Shown here piece after piece: positions 23,804 through 31,835 of a stretch of 64,000 bases of DNA. Both the position numbers and the translations under genes were made by a program. Source of the stretch: Streptomyces sp. NRRL F-6492. Lineage in GTDB: Bacteria; Actinomycetota; Actinomycetes; Streptomycetales; Streptomycetaceae. The stretch spans positions 1-64,000 of the forward strand of contig NZ_LGEG01000241.1 of NCBI RefSeq assembly GCF_001280125.1. The letters run 5' to 3'. Positions within the stretch are counted from its first letter, which is position 1, and every line of letters starts with the position of its first letter. The notes under the pieces were generated by a model. That model searched no databases, was not told the origin of the DNA, and saw nothing but the letters and a program-made list of their open reading frames with translations.

Positions 23804-23886
23804 TGCCTCCGGAGCGGTGACCGGTCCGCCTCCGGAGCGGTGACCCCGGTCTGCCTCCGGAGCGGTGACCGGTCCGCCTCCGACGC
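23804..23886. repeat. Short tandem repeat upstream of lhr
   Basis: About 3.4 copies of a 24-25-bp unit (TGCCTCCGGAGCGGTGACC plus GGTCC or CCGGTC) lie in the lhr-araC divergent intergenic region. The internal CTCCGGAG is palindromic. It has no coding support. Confidence 0.75.
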
Positions 23887-23976
23887 GGAGGGCTGCCTTC
23901 CCCGGCGTGGCGGCCGGCCTTCCCCGGGCGCGGGCCGGAGCGGCGGTCCCCTCCGCCCCTGGCGCAGAATGGAGGC

Positions 23977-24837
23977 ATGGCGAGTGGGGAGCGGGCACGG
24001 TACTGGCAGTACCCCGAGCTGCCCGGGGTCGACCTGCTGCACGCCCACTACGTCCGCAAGGCCTTCGCCCGCCACACCCACGAGACCTTCGTCTTCGCCG
24101 CGATCACCGAGGGCGTCGAGGCCTTCCACCACCACGACGAGCTGGTCCACGCCGGGCCCGGCCAGATCGCCCTGGTCAACCCCGACACCCCGCACACCGG
24201 ACACGCGGGGGTCCCCGAGGGCTGGACCTACCGCACGATCTACCCCGACGCGGAGATCGTCCGGTCGATCGCCGCCGACACCCTCGCCCTGCGGGGCTCG
24301 GTCGGCTTCACCTCGCCCGTCGTCGACGACCCGTACGCCGCACGGCTCGTCGTCGGCGTCCACCGGGCGGCCGAGGAGGGCAACGCCCTCGCCGCCGACA
24401 GCCTGCTCCGGCTCGTCACGGCCCGGCTGCTGCGCAGCCACGGCGGCCCGGTCACCCCGCTCCCGACCCGCTCGGCGGGCGCCCGGAACGCGGTACGCGC
24501 GCGTGAGGTCCTGGAGGAACGGATGGCCGAGCCGCCGACCCTGGAGCGCCTCGCCGCCGAGCTGGACGCCAGCCCCTTCGCCCTGCTCCGGTCCTTCCGC
24601 GAGACGTACGGGATGCCGCCGCACACCTGGCTCACCGACGCGCGCGTACGCCGGGCCCGGCAGCTGCTCGACGCCGGTGTGCCCCCGGCGGAGGCGGCCG
24701 CCGTCGTCGGCTTCACCGACCAGTCGCACCTCAACCGGCACTTCACCCGCAGCGTGGGGGTGCCGCCGGGTGCCTACCAGCGCGCGCGTGGCGGGGGAAA
24801 AGCGCCGAGACCCGGCGGACCCGGCCGGCCCGTCTGA
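23977..24837 (+). CDS. AraC-family regulator with cupin sensor domain
   Basis: A 286-aa protein. Residues ~15-150 form a cupin (AraC_binding) domain with FARHTHETFVFAAITEG and PDTPHTGHAG. Residues ~185-280 hold the double HTH_18 of AraC regulators (LERLAAELDASPFALLRSFRETYG, FTDQSHLNRHFTRSVGVPPGAYQ). It is followed 95 bp later by azlCD in the same direction and probably controls that exporter. The ATG is preceded by CAGAAT ending 8 nt upstream, which fits a -10 box and a nearly leaderless mRNA. GGAGG is only 1 nt from the ATG, too close for a normal ribosome site. Confidence 0.85.
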   Translation: MASGERARYWQYPELPGVDLLHAHYVRKAFARHTHETFVFAAITEGVEAFHHHDELVHAGPGQIALVNPDTPHTGHAGVPEGWTYRTIYPDAEIVRSIAADTLALRGSVGFTSPVVDDPYAARLVVGVHRAAEEGNALAADSLLRLVTARLLRSHGGPVTPLPTRSAGARNAVRAREVLEERMAEPPTLERLAAELDASPFALLRSFRETYGMPPHTWLTDARVRRARQLLDAGVPPAEAAAVVGFTDQSHLNRHFTRSVGVPPGAYQRARGGGKAPRPGGPGRPV

Positions 24838-24932
24838 TCCGGCCGGCCCGTCTGATCCGGCGGGCCCGGCGCAGGGGTCCGGCGCAAGAACGTACAAGAC
24901 CCGGTGGTCCCGGCCGCCGTAGCGTCCCTCAC

Positions 24933-25700
24933 GTGGCAGAACAGACAGCACCTCCCGTGATACCCGACGACACCCCGGCCAAGCCCGACGCCGCCGTCGT
25001 CCGCGACGCGCTCGGCGTCGGCGTCGCCGTCGGGCTCTCCGGCTTCGCCTTCGGCGTGACCTCGGCGGGCTCCGGACTCAGCCTCCTCCAGACCTGCGTC
25101 CTCAGCCTGCTCGTCTTCACCGGCGCCTCGCAGTTCGCCCTGGTCGGCGCGCTCGCCGCGGGCGGCAACCCCTTCACGGCCGCCGCCGGAGCGTTCTTCC
25201 TGGGCACCCGCAACGCCTTCTACGGGCTGCGGCTCTCCCAGCTCCTCGCCCTGCCGAAGGCCGTCAGGCCCCTCGCCGCGCACTGGGTGATCGACGAGAC
25301 CGCGGCGGTCGCGCTCGCCCAGCCGTCCCGCCGGGCCGCCCGCATCGGCTTCACCGCCACCGGGCTCACGCTGTACGTCCTGTGGAACGCGACCACGCTC
25401 CTCGGGGCCCTCGGCGCCGAGGCGATCGGGGACACCGCCGCCTGGGGGCTCGACGCGGCCGGGCCCGCCGTCTTCCTCGCCCTGCTCGCCCCCATGCTCA
25501 AGTCCGCGACCGAGCGGGCCACCGCCGGTCTCGCCGTCCTGCTCGGCCTCGGCCTGCTGCCCGTGCTCCCCGCCGGAGTGCCGGTCCTCGCGGCCGCCCT
25601 CGCCGCCCCCGCGGTGCTCTGGGCGCAGGGGCGGCGCACCGCGCCCACGACCGGTCCCACGAACGGATCCACGACCGGACGAGAGAAGGACTCCCGATGA
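24933..25700 (+). CDS. azlC: AzlC-family branched-chain amino acid exporter, large subunit
   Basis: A 255-aa membrane protein with six to seven hydrophobic segments and the AzlC signature region GLSGFAFGVTSAGSGLSL ... VFTGASQFALVGALAAGG. With AzlD it exports branched-chain or related amino acids. The GTG at 24933 lies 7 nt after TAGCGT (24920-24925), a -10 box with AAGACC 17 bp further upstream, so the transcript is predicted to be leaderless. The stop overlaps the azlD start (ATGA). The AraC gene upstream is the likely regulator. Confidence 0.87.
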   Translation: MAEQTAPPVIPDDTPAKPDAAVVRDALGVGVAVGLSGFAFGVTSAGSGLSLLQTCVLSLLVFTGASQFALVGALAAGGNPFTAAAGAFFLGTRNAFYGLRLSQLLALPKAVRPLAAHWVIDETAAVALAQPSRRAARIGFTATGLTLYVLWNATTLLGALGAEAIGDTAAWGLDAAGPAVFLALLAPMLKSATERATAGLAVLLGLGLLPVLPAGVPVLAAALAAPAVLWAQGRRTAPTTGPTNGSTTGREKDSR

Positions 25701-26005
25701 ACGTCTGGATCGCGATCGCCCTCACCGTCGCCGGGTGCTACCTGGTCAAGCTCGTCGGCCTGCTCGTCCCCGCCGGAGCCCTGGAACGCCCGCTCGTCCA
25801 GCGGCTCTCGGCGCTGCTCCCCGTCGCCCTGCTCGCCGCGCTCACCGCTCAGCAGACGTTCAGCACGGGCGGCGACCTCGTCCTGGACGCCCGGGCCGCC
25901 GGACTCGCCGCGGCCGCCGTCGCGCTCGTCCTGCGGGCGCCGTTCCTGGTCGTCGTGGGCGCGGCCGTCGCCGTCACGGCGGGGGTACGGGCCCTGGGCT
26001 GGTGA
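25697..26005 (+). CDS. azlD: AzlD-family exporter small subunit
   Basis: A 102-aa protein with three to four transmembrane segments (NVWIAIALTVAGCYLVKLVGL, LSALLPVALLAALTAQQTF, and AVALVLRAPFLVVVGAAVAVTAG). Size and profile match AzlD, the small partner of AzlC. The 4-bp ATGA overlap with azlC indicates translational coupling and a 1:1 complex. Confidence 0.86.
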   Translation: MNVWIAIALTVAGCYLVKLVGLLVPAGALERPLVQRLSALLPVALLAALTAQQTFSTGGDLVLDARAAGLAAAAVALVLRAPFLVVVGAAVAVTAGVRALGW

Positions 26006-26053
26006 GACCGGCCCCGTCACCGGCCCCGTCACCGGCCCGTACATCCGGCCTCC

Positions 26054-26983
26054 TCAACCGACGGGGCGGCCGTGCGCGCGGAGGGTGCGCAGGGCCTCGA
26101 CGGTGACGATCGGGCGCCACTCCAGGGCCGAGCCGGGGGCCCAGGCGCGCCAGCGGATCGGCCAGCCGCCGTCCTCCTCCTGGTCGGCCGCGAGCCGGTC
26201 GAGCGAGCGGGCCGTCTCCTCCTCCGTGAACCAGCGCGCGGCCAGCGAGTCCGGTACGCGCGCGTAGTCGTGCGGGAAGTGGTGCTCACCGGGCGCGTAC
26301 CCGTCCGCCACCGGCCAGTCCTCCGGCCGGTCCGGGTCGAGGACGGCCAGTCCCTGCTCCCGGACGAGCCGGCCGAGGCGGTCGGCGGCCGCCTCCGCGC
26401 GCGGACGGTCCGGGGCCCCGTCGAGGAAGGCGACGGCGGCCTGGACCTCGTACGGGTGGGACTTCTCCAGGGACTCCACGGCCGACCAGCAGAACTCGGT
26501 GGCCCGGAACAGCCACGCGTGCCACACCTGGTTGCGGTGGAGCACCCCGACCACCGGGCCGGTCGAGAGCAGTGCGCTCGGCGGGGAGTCGACGACCGGG
26601 ACGAACGGCGCCGAGGGGTAGGCGCGCTGGGAGGGGTGGATCGCGGGGAGGGCCCCGTCGTGCGTGGACACCGCCGTGAGATAGCGGCAGATCCGCTCGA
26701 TCCCCGGTCCGCCGCAGCGGCCGACGGAGTCCAGGACCCGCAACGCGTGCGCGGTGTGCAGCGGCTGGCTGACGGGTCCGCGCAGATCCGGTTCGAGCGC
26801 GTGACCGTAACCGCCGTCCTCGTTGAGGTACGCCGTGAGCGCCGTCTCGACCCGATCCGCGCCGCCGCGCTGGAAGTGGTAGGCGAACCGGCGCTGTTCG
26901 AGGACGCGGGCCGTCAGCCAGACGAAACGCTCGGCGCGGGCCAGGGGGGTCGAGGACGCGGAGGGGAGGGGGTTTTCGGCCAT
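26054..26983 (-). CDS. Prenyltransferase/terpene-cyclase-fold protein, function unknown
   Basis: A 309-aa protein with repeats typical of the alpha/alpha toroid fold (LNEDGGYGHALEPD, ADQEEDGGWPIRW; each with a QW-like Gly-Gly-Trp or Gly-Gly-Tyr turn). There is no DDxxD or DxDD catalytic motif, so terpene chemistry is not supported. The ATG at 26983 (MAENPLPSAS) is chosen over a start 27 codons upstream that would overlap the divergent DUF3046 gene. Only 79 bp separate the two start codons. Confidence 0.7.
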   Translation of the reverse strand: MAENPLPSASSTPLARAERFVWLTARVLEQRRFAYHFQRGGADRVETALTAYLNEDGGYGHALEPDLRGPVSQPLHTAHALRVLDSVGRCGGPGIERICRYLTAVSTHDGALPAIHPSQRAYPSAPFVPVVDSPPSALLSTGPVVGVLHRNQVWHAWLFRATEFCWSAVESLEKSHPYEVQAAVAFLDGAPDRPRAEAAADRLGRLVREQGLAVLDPDRPEDWPVADGYAPGEHHFPHDYARVPDSLAARWFTEEETARSLDRLAADQEEDGGWPIRWRAWAPGSALEWRPIVTVEALRTLRAHGRPVG

Positions 26984-27062
26984 GCTCCGACCGTAGGGCG
27001 GAAAGCCGCGCTGACAAGACCCGCGGAGCGGGCTGCACTCTTCGGAGCGGGATACTGGAGGC

Positions 27063-27257
27063 ATGCGGTTGACGATTTTCTGGGAACGAATGTCCGACCA
27101 CTTCGGTGTGTCGTACGCCGAGTCCTTCGCGAGCGATCACGTGATGGCGGAACTCGGGGGCCGGACCGTACGGGAGGCGCTGGACGCCGGCTGGGAGGCG
27201 AAGGACGTGTGGCGCGCCGTCTGCGCCGCCGTCGACGTGCCCGCCGACAAGCGCTGA
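27063..27257 (+). CDS. DUF3046 family protein
   Basis: A 64-aa actinobacterial protein of unknown function: MRLTIFWERMSDHFG, then YAESFASDHVMAELGGRT and a short acidic helix. This family is commonly found a few genes from recA. GATACT (27051-27056) lies 6 nt before the ATG and resembles a -10 box, so the mRNA is probably leaderless. GGAGG is only 1 nt from the ATG. Confidence 0.83.
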   Translation: MRLTIFWERMSDHFGVSYAESFASDHVMAELGGRTVREALDAGWEAKDVWRAVCAAVDVPADKR

Positions 27258-27396
27258 CCGGTCGCCGGACGGGCCGGTCGACCGACCGGGCGGCGGACCG
27301 GCGGACAAGACCGTCGGGCGGGCCGCCGGGCGGGGGCGTCGACGGCATGCGCGGGGGCCCCGGGGGAATGTCCGCGCGGTGCGCGAGACTGGCGTG

Positions 27397-28794
27397 GTGG
27401 CCCCGACTGACGACAGCGACGACACCGACAAGACCCACGACACCGACGAGACCCACGGCGGCGACAGGAGCCGTGGCGCCGAGGAGCCCCGCGGCCCCGG
27501 TGGGATCACCGGCGCGCCCGGCGGTACCGGCAGGACCGGGTCGACCGACGCGGCCGTTTCCCCGGCTCCGGCCCCGTCCCCGGCCCCGACCGCCGGGGCC
27601 GGCGGAGGCGTCGCCTTGGACGCGCCCTCCGCCCGGAAGTCCGTGCCCCCGGGGGGTGTCGCGCGGATGCCTCCCTGGCTGCCCCGCGCGCTCGTCCTGG
27701 CCCTCGCGCTCTACTCCTGCTTCCTGCTGGGCAACTGGGCCTTCCACCAGCTCGTCGGCCTCCTCGTCAACATCCTCCTGGCCTTCTTCCTGGCCCTCGC
27801 CATCGAACCGGCGGTCGGGCGCATGGCGGCGCGCGGGATGCGCCGGGGCCTCGCCACCTTCCTCGTCTTCCTGGCCGTCCTCGTCTTCGGCGTCGGTTTC
27901 GTCGTCCTCCTGGGATCGATGCTCGCCGGGCAGATCGTCGACATGGTCGAGAACTTCCCCCAGTACCTCGACTCGCTGATCAAATGGATCAACGACAGCT
28001 TCCACACGGACCTGTCGCGGGTGGAGGTCCAGGACAGCCTGCTCAAGTCCGACTGGCTGCAGAGGTACGTGCAGAACAGCGCGTCCGGCGTCCTCGACGT
28101 CTCCGCCACCGTCCTCGGCGGCCTGTTCCGGCTGCTCACGATCTTCCTGTTCTCGTTCTACTTCGCGGCCGACGGTCCCCGGCTGCGGCGCGCGCTCTGC
28201 TCCGTCCTGCCGCCCGCCCGGCAGGCGGAGGTGCTGCGGGCGTGGGAGATCGCGGTCGACAAGACCGGCGGCTATCTGTATTCGCGCGGTCTGATGGCCC
28301 TCATCTCGGGCGTCGCGCACTTCGTGCTCTTCGAGATCCTGGACGTGCCGTACGCCCCGGCGCTCGCCGTGTGGGTCGGCCTGGTCTCGCAGTTCATCCC
28401 GACCATCGGCACCTATCTGGCGGGCGCCCTGCCGATGCTGATCGCCTTCACCGTCAACCCCTGGTACGCGGTGTGGGTGCTCGGCTTCGTCGTGGTCTAC
28501 CAGCAGTTCGAGAACTACGTCCTCCAGCCGAAGCTCACCTCGAAGACCGTGGACATCCACCCGGCGGTGGCCTTCGGCTCGGTCATCGCGGGCACGGCGC
28601 TGCTCGGGGCCGTCGGCGCGCTGATCGCGATCCCGGCCATCGCCACCCTCCAGGCCTTCCTCGGCGCCTACGTGAAGCGGTACGACGTGACGGACGACCC
28701 GCGCGTCCACGGCCACCGCAGGTACGGCGAGGCGGTCGTCGCCCGGCTGCAGAAGGCCCTGCACCACAAGAAGGAGTCCGCACCGGAGGAGTGA
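27397..28794 (+). CDS. AI-2E family (PerM/UPF0118) membrane permease
   Basis: A 465-aa protein. The first ~85 residues are a hydrophilic Thr/Asp/Gly/Pro-rich tail. Seven or eight transmembrane helices follow from ~95 with the family pattern (VYQQFENYVLQPKLTSKTVDIHP and GTALLGAVGALIAIPAIATLQAFL). The family includes putative autoinducer or ion exporters; the substrate is unknown. The start is uncertain: GTG codons at 27379, 27394 and 27397 are possible. 27397 is preferred because GAGACT (27385-27390) ends 6 nt upstream, a leaderless arrangement like that of miaA. Confidence 0.83.
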   Translation: MAPTDDSDDTDKTHDTDETHGGDRSRGAEEPRGPGGITGAPGGTGRTGSTDAAVSPAPAPSPAPTAGAGGGVALDAPSARKSVPPGGVARMPPWLPRALVLALALYSCFLLGNWAFHQLVGLLVNILLAFFLALAIEPAVGRMAARGMRRGLATFLVFLAVLVFGVGFVVLLGSMLAGQIVDMVENFPQYLDSLIKWINDSFHTDLSRVEVQDSLLKSDWLQRYVQNSASGVLDVSATVLGGLFRLLTIFLFSFYFAADGPRLRRALCSVLPPARQAEVLRAWEIAVDKTGGYLYSRGLMALISGVAHFVLFEILDVPYAPALAVWVGLVSQFIPTIGTYLAGALPMLIAFTVNPWYAVWVLGFVVVYQQFENYVLQPKLTSKTVDIHPAVAFGSVIAGTALLGAVGALIAIPAIATLQAFLGAYVKRYDVTDDPRVHGHRRYGEAVVARLQKALHHKKESAPEE

Positions 28795-28818
28795 GGGGCC
28801 TCGGGGGCACCAGGGGGC

Positions 28819-29598
28819 TCAGAGGTACGAGGGGCGGGTGACCCGGTGCCGGAAGGCGTACCAGGTCCAGGCCTGGACGGCCACGAGCAGCGGGGTGACG
28901 ACGAGGAGGGCGGGCACGAGCAGGGCGAGGGTGGCGGGGTCGGCCGCCCGGTCGGCCAGCGGCAGCGCGGTCCCCGCCCAGAGCGGCAGCCAGGCCAGCA
29001 GGGCACCGGTGAGTGCGAAGGACTGCCACGGGTGCCCGGTCCGGCCGACGAGCCGGCGGGCCCGCTCGTACGGCGGTCCCGTGAGCCGCAGCGCGGCGAA
29101 GCCGAGGCCGTGCGCGGCGAACAGCGCGGCCACGGCGAGGGCGGTGAGGGCCGCCGTGGGGCCGGTCGCCGGAGCGTACGGCCGCCCGGTGAGCAGGGCG
29201 GCGAGCAGCCACCCCCAGGAGAGCGCGACGGTCCAGCTCCCGCAGGCCACGGCGGCGTCGCAGCCGGCGCGCCAGCGCGGTCCGGCGCCCCGGCCGCGCG
29301 ACCAGAGGCCCGTGTCGCGCACGACCCAGCCGGCGAGCAGGGCCACGACGACCGGGAGCTGACCGCTCAGGAGGTCCCCTTCGAGGGCGGGGAAGCAGCC
29401 GACGAGCACCCCGGCGGTGGCGACCAGCCAGACCTCGTTGCCCAGGAAGAAGGGGGCGAAGGAGGCGAGGACGAGCCGCCGCTCGCGGTCGTTCCGGCCG
29501 AGCCAGGGGGCGAGCATGCCGGTGCCGACGTCCGTCCCGGCGAGGACGAACCAGCCCGCGGTGAAGAAGGCGAGCAGGGCGATGGCCGGGGTCTCCAC
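28819..29598 (-). CDS. cydB: Cytochrome bd-type oxidase subunit II, short form
   Basis: A 259-aa membrane protein whose N-terminus has CydB signatures (TDVGTGMLAPWLGRNDRERR and FLGNEVWLVATAGVLVGCFP). I count about seven hydrophobic helices against the usual eight or nine, and the protein is some 70-120 residues shorter than typical CydB. The reading frame ends normally, so it looks like a compact family variant rather than a truncation. The GTG has GAGGAG upstream. It lies 87 bp after cydA with a short GC repeat between. No cydD or cydC lies in this window. Confidence 0.8.
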   Translation of the reverse strand: METPAIALLAFFTAGWFVLAGTDVGTGMLAPWLGRNDRERRLVLASFAPFFLGNEVWLVATAGVLVGCFPALEGDLLSGQLPVVVALLAGWVVRDTGLWSRGRGAGPRWRAGCDAAVACGSWTVALSWGWLLAALLTGRPYAPATGPTAALTALAVAALFAAHGLGFAALRLTGPPYERARRLVGRTGHPWQSFALTGALLAWLPLWAGTALPLADRAADPATLALLVPALLVVTPLLVAVQAWTWYAFRHRVTRPSYL

Positions 29599-29685
29599 GG
29601 GGACTCCTCGTCGAAGATGGGCGGAGGCGGAAGCGGGCGGATGCGGAACCGGGCGGAGCCGAAGGCGGGCAGAAGACGGCGGGGC

Positions 29686-30993
29686 TCAGTAGCGCGGGGC
29701 CGGCAGCGCGTCGGCCGGGTCGGCCGTCCCGCCCGGCCCGTCGTCGGAATCCGGGCGCTCGTCGTGGCCGAGGCCGGATTCGACGGGGCCGAGGCGGGCG
29801 TGCCGGGCGAGGAGCCGGGCGTTGAGGACGGCGAGCAGGACGAAGAGCGTGGTGAAGACGGTGAGCGAGAAGCGCATGGAGCCGGGGGAGAGGTCCGAGA
29901 CCGCGTCCTCCGTCGTGAGGAGCCCGTACACCACCCACGGCTGCCGGCCCGCCTCCCGGAACACCCAGCCGCTGATCATCGCGAGGTACGGCAGCGGCAC
30001 GGCCGCCATCAGGACGACGTGCCAGAGCCGGAACCGGAAGACGGCCTTCTTGAAGCAGGCCAGGATCACCCCGGCGAAGCACAGGTACATCATCAGGGCG
30101 AAGCAGAGGAGCATCACCAGGCCGCCGCCCCGGGTCCACGCCTCCGAGGGCACGTAGTCGCCCGGACCGAAACGTTCCGTCATCTCCGCCTGGAGACGCG
30201 CGATCTCGGCCGCCTTTCCGCCGAAGACCGCCGACTTCATCGGCTGGAAGGTGGCGAGGGCCCCGAGCTGGAGGCCGCCGAAGACGGCCGTCGCCATCAG
30301 CGCGGGCGCCGACAGGAACACCCCGATGCGCAGGCCGCGGCCGAAGAACTCCCCCTCGGGGCCGCGGCGGAAGAGGTGGTACGCGCTCACTCCGGCCATG
30401 AAGAACCCGGCGGTGAGCAGCGCCCCCGCCACGACGTGACCGAGGGCGAGGAGGGCGGAGGGGTTGGTGAGGACGGCGACCGGGTCGTCGAGCACGAGTC
30501 CGCCGTCCTCGGCGGAGCCGTACCCCACGGGGTGGTTGAGGAAGCCGTTGGAGACGAGGATCCAGTACGCCGACAGGTAGGCGGTCAGGACGACGATCCA
30601 GATCGCGGCCAGGTGGGCCCAGCGGTTGATCCGGTGCCGACCGAAGATCCACAGGCCGAGGAAGGTCGACTCGACGAAGAACGCCACGACCGTCTCGACG
30701 GCGAGCGAGGCCCCCAGGACGTTTCCCGCCTCGTGCGTGAGCCCGCTCCACGCCATGCCGAACTGGAACTCCATCACGAGACCGGTGACGATCCCGACCG
30801 CGTAGTTGATCACGTACAGCCGGCCCCAGAAGCGCACCATGCGCGCGTGGACCGGGTTCCGGCCGAACGTCGCCCGCGTCTGGAGCACCGCCACGACCGG
30901 CGCGAGGCCGAGGGTGAGGGCGACGAAGAGGAAGTGGCCGCCGGCGGTGAGGGCGAACTGCAGCCGCGCTAGATCGAGTACGTCCTGGTTCAC
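29686..30993 (-). CDS. cydA: Cytochrome bd-type quinol oxidase subunit I
   Basis: A 435-aa integral membrane oxidase subunit. Haem-ligand and charge motifs are present: GGHFLF near residue 20, MEFQFGMAWSGL, ETVVAFFVESTFLGLWIFG, GHVVAGALLTAGFF and GRQPWVVYGLLTT. It is shorter than E. coli CydA (about 520 aa), fitting the short Q-loop class. The GTG at 30993 (MNQDVLDLARLQFAL) is chosen because the family starts there; a longer frame reads into non-coding sequence. I find no Rex-type TTGTG...CACAA operator upstream, which suggests control different from the main Streptomyces cydABCD. Confidence 0.86.
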   Translation of the reverse strand: MNQDVLDLARLQFALTAGGHFLFVALTLGLAPVVAVLQTRATFGRNPVHARMVRFWGRLYVINYAVGIVTGLVMEFQFGMAWSGLTHEAGNVLGASLAVETVVAFFVESTFLGLWIFGRHRINRWAHLAAIWIVVLTAYLSAYWILVSNGFLNHPVGYGSAEDGGLVLDDPVAVLTNPSALLALGHVVAGALLTAGFFMAGVSAYHLFRRGPEGEFFGRGLRIGVFLSAPALMATAVFGGLQLGALATFQPMKSAVFGGKAAEIARLQAEMTERFGPGDYVPSEAWTRGGGLVMLLCFALMMYLCFAGVILACFKKAVFRFRLWHVVLMAAVPLPYLAMISGWVFREAGRQPWVVYGLLTTEDAVSDLSPGSMRFSLTVFTTLFVLLAVLNARLLARHARLGPVESGLGHDERPDSDDGPGGTADPADALPAPRY

Positions 30994-31129
30994 CCGTTCA
31001 GCGTCGGCGTACGGCCGGGGGCCGGGCGTCACCCCGGGGTGGACACCGGACGTACCCCGGTGGTCGCGCCGGTCCACGCGCGCGTACCCCGTGGGTTGCT
31101 CCCGTCGGAGCCCGTCCCCTAGGGGGACG

Positions 31130-31795
31130 TCAGGCCAGCCAGCCCGGCGTGATCATCCCGGACTCGTACGCCAGGATCACCAGCTGCGCCCGGTCCCGTA
31201 CGGCCAGCTTGGTCATGATGCGGCTGACGTGGGTCTTGGCGGTGGCGGGGGAGAGGACCAGACGGCCGGCGATCTCGTCGTTGGAGAGTCCCGCGCCCAC
31301 CAGGCCGAGGACCTCGCGCTCCCGCTCGGTGAGGGCGTTCAGCCGGGGACCCGGGTCCGGCCGGTCGGACCGCCCGGCGAACTCGGCGATCAGCCGGCGG
31401 GTCACGGCCGGGGAGATGAGGGCGTCGCCGCGCGCCACGACCCGCACCGCGTGCAGCAGCTCCATCGGCTCGGTGTCCTTGACGAGGAAGCCCGAGGCGC
31501 CGGCGCGCAGCGCCCCGTACACGTGGTCGTCCGCGTCGAAGGTGGTCAGGATGACCACCCGGACCCCTTCCAGCCGCTCGTCGGCGGTGATGCGGCGGGT
31601 GGCTTCGAGGCCGTCGAGCACCGGCATGCGGATGTCCATCAGGACCACGTCCGGGCGCAGTTCGCGGGCGAGGCCGATCGCCCGCTCCCCGTCGCCGGCC
31701 TCTCCGACGACCTCGATGTCCTCCTCGTCGGAGAGGATCGACCGGAAACCGGCCCGGACCAGGGTCTGGTCGTCGGCCAGCACGACACGGATCAT
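31130..31795 (-). CDS. NarL/LuxR-type response regulator
   Basis: A 221-aa protein. The receiver (1-120) has Asp8/Asp9 and phospho-acceptor Asp54 (LMDIRMPVLDG) and Lys in FLVKDTEP. The C-terminal LuxR HTH (~155-215) reads LTEREREVLGLVGAGLSNDEIAGRL. It is paired with the kinase gene 40 bp upstream on the same strand. The ATG has AGGAGGG 8 nt upstream. Targets are unknown; the neighbouring bd oxidase or the SGNH hydrolase are possible but unproved. Confidence 0.9.
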   Translation of the reverse strand: MIRVVLADDQTLVRAGFRSILSDEEDIEVVGEAGDGERAIGLARELRPDVVLMDIRMPVLDGLEATRRITADERLEGVRVVILTTFDADDHVYGALRAGASGFLVKDTEPMELLHAVRVVARGDALISPAVTRRLIAEFAGRSDRPDPGPRLNALTEREREVLGLVGAGLSNDEIAGRLVLSPATAKTHVSRIMTKLAVRDRAQLVILAYESGMITPGWLA

Positions 31796-31835
31796 CGGGC
31801 GCCCTCCTGGGAGCTTTCCTCGGGTGCGGCACGGG

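Noticed and set aside
18945..23978. Apparent fusion of nei2 with a frame running through lhr
   Set aside because: The nei2 frame is open upstream by GC bias, but the catalytic N-terminal Pro-Glu must follow the initiator Met at 18944, so it cannot be a fusion.
26054..26983. Terpene cyclase or squalene cyclase
   Set aside because: Toroid-type repeats are visible but no DDxxD or DxDD catalytic motif.
30994..31129. Rex operator or SigB promoter upstream of cydA
   Set aside because: No TTGTG-N8-CACAA-like sequence; GGGTAC hexamers occur on the minus strand but no GNNT lies 14-16 bp upstream.
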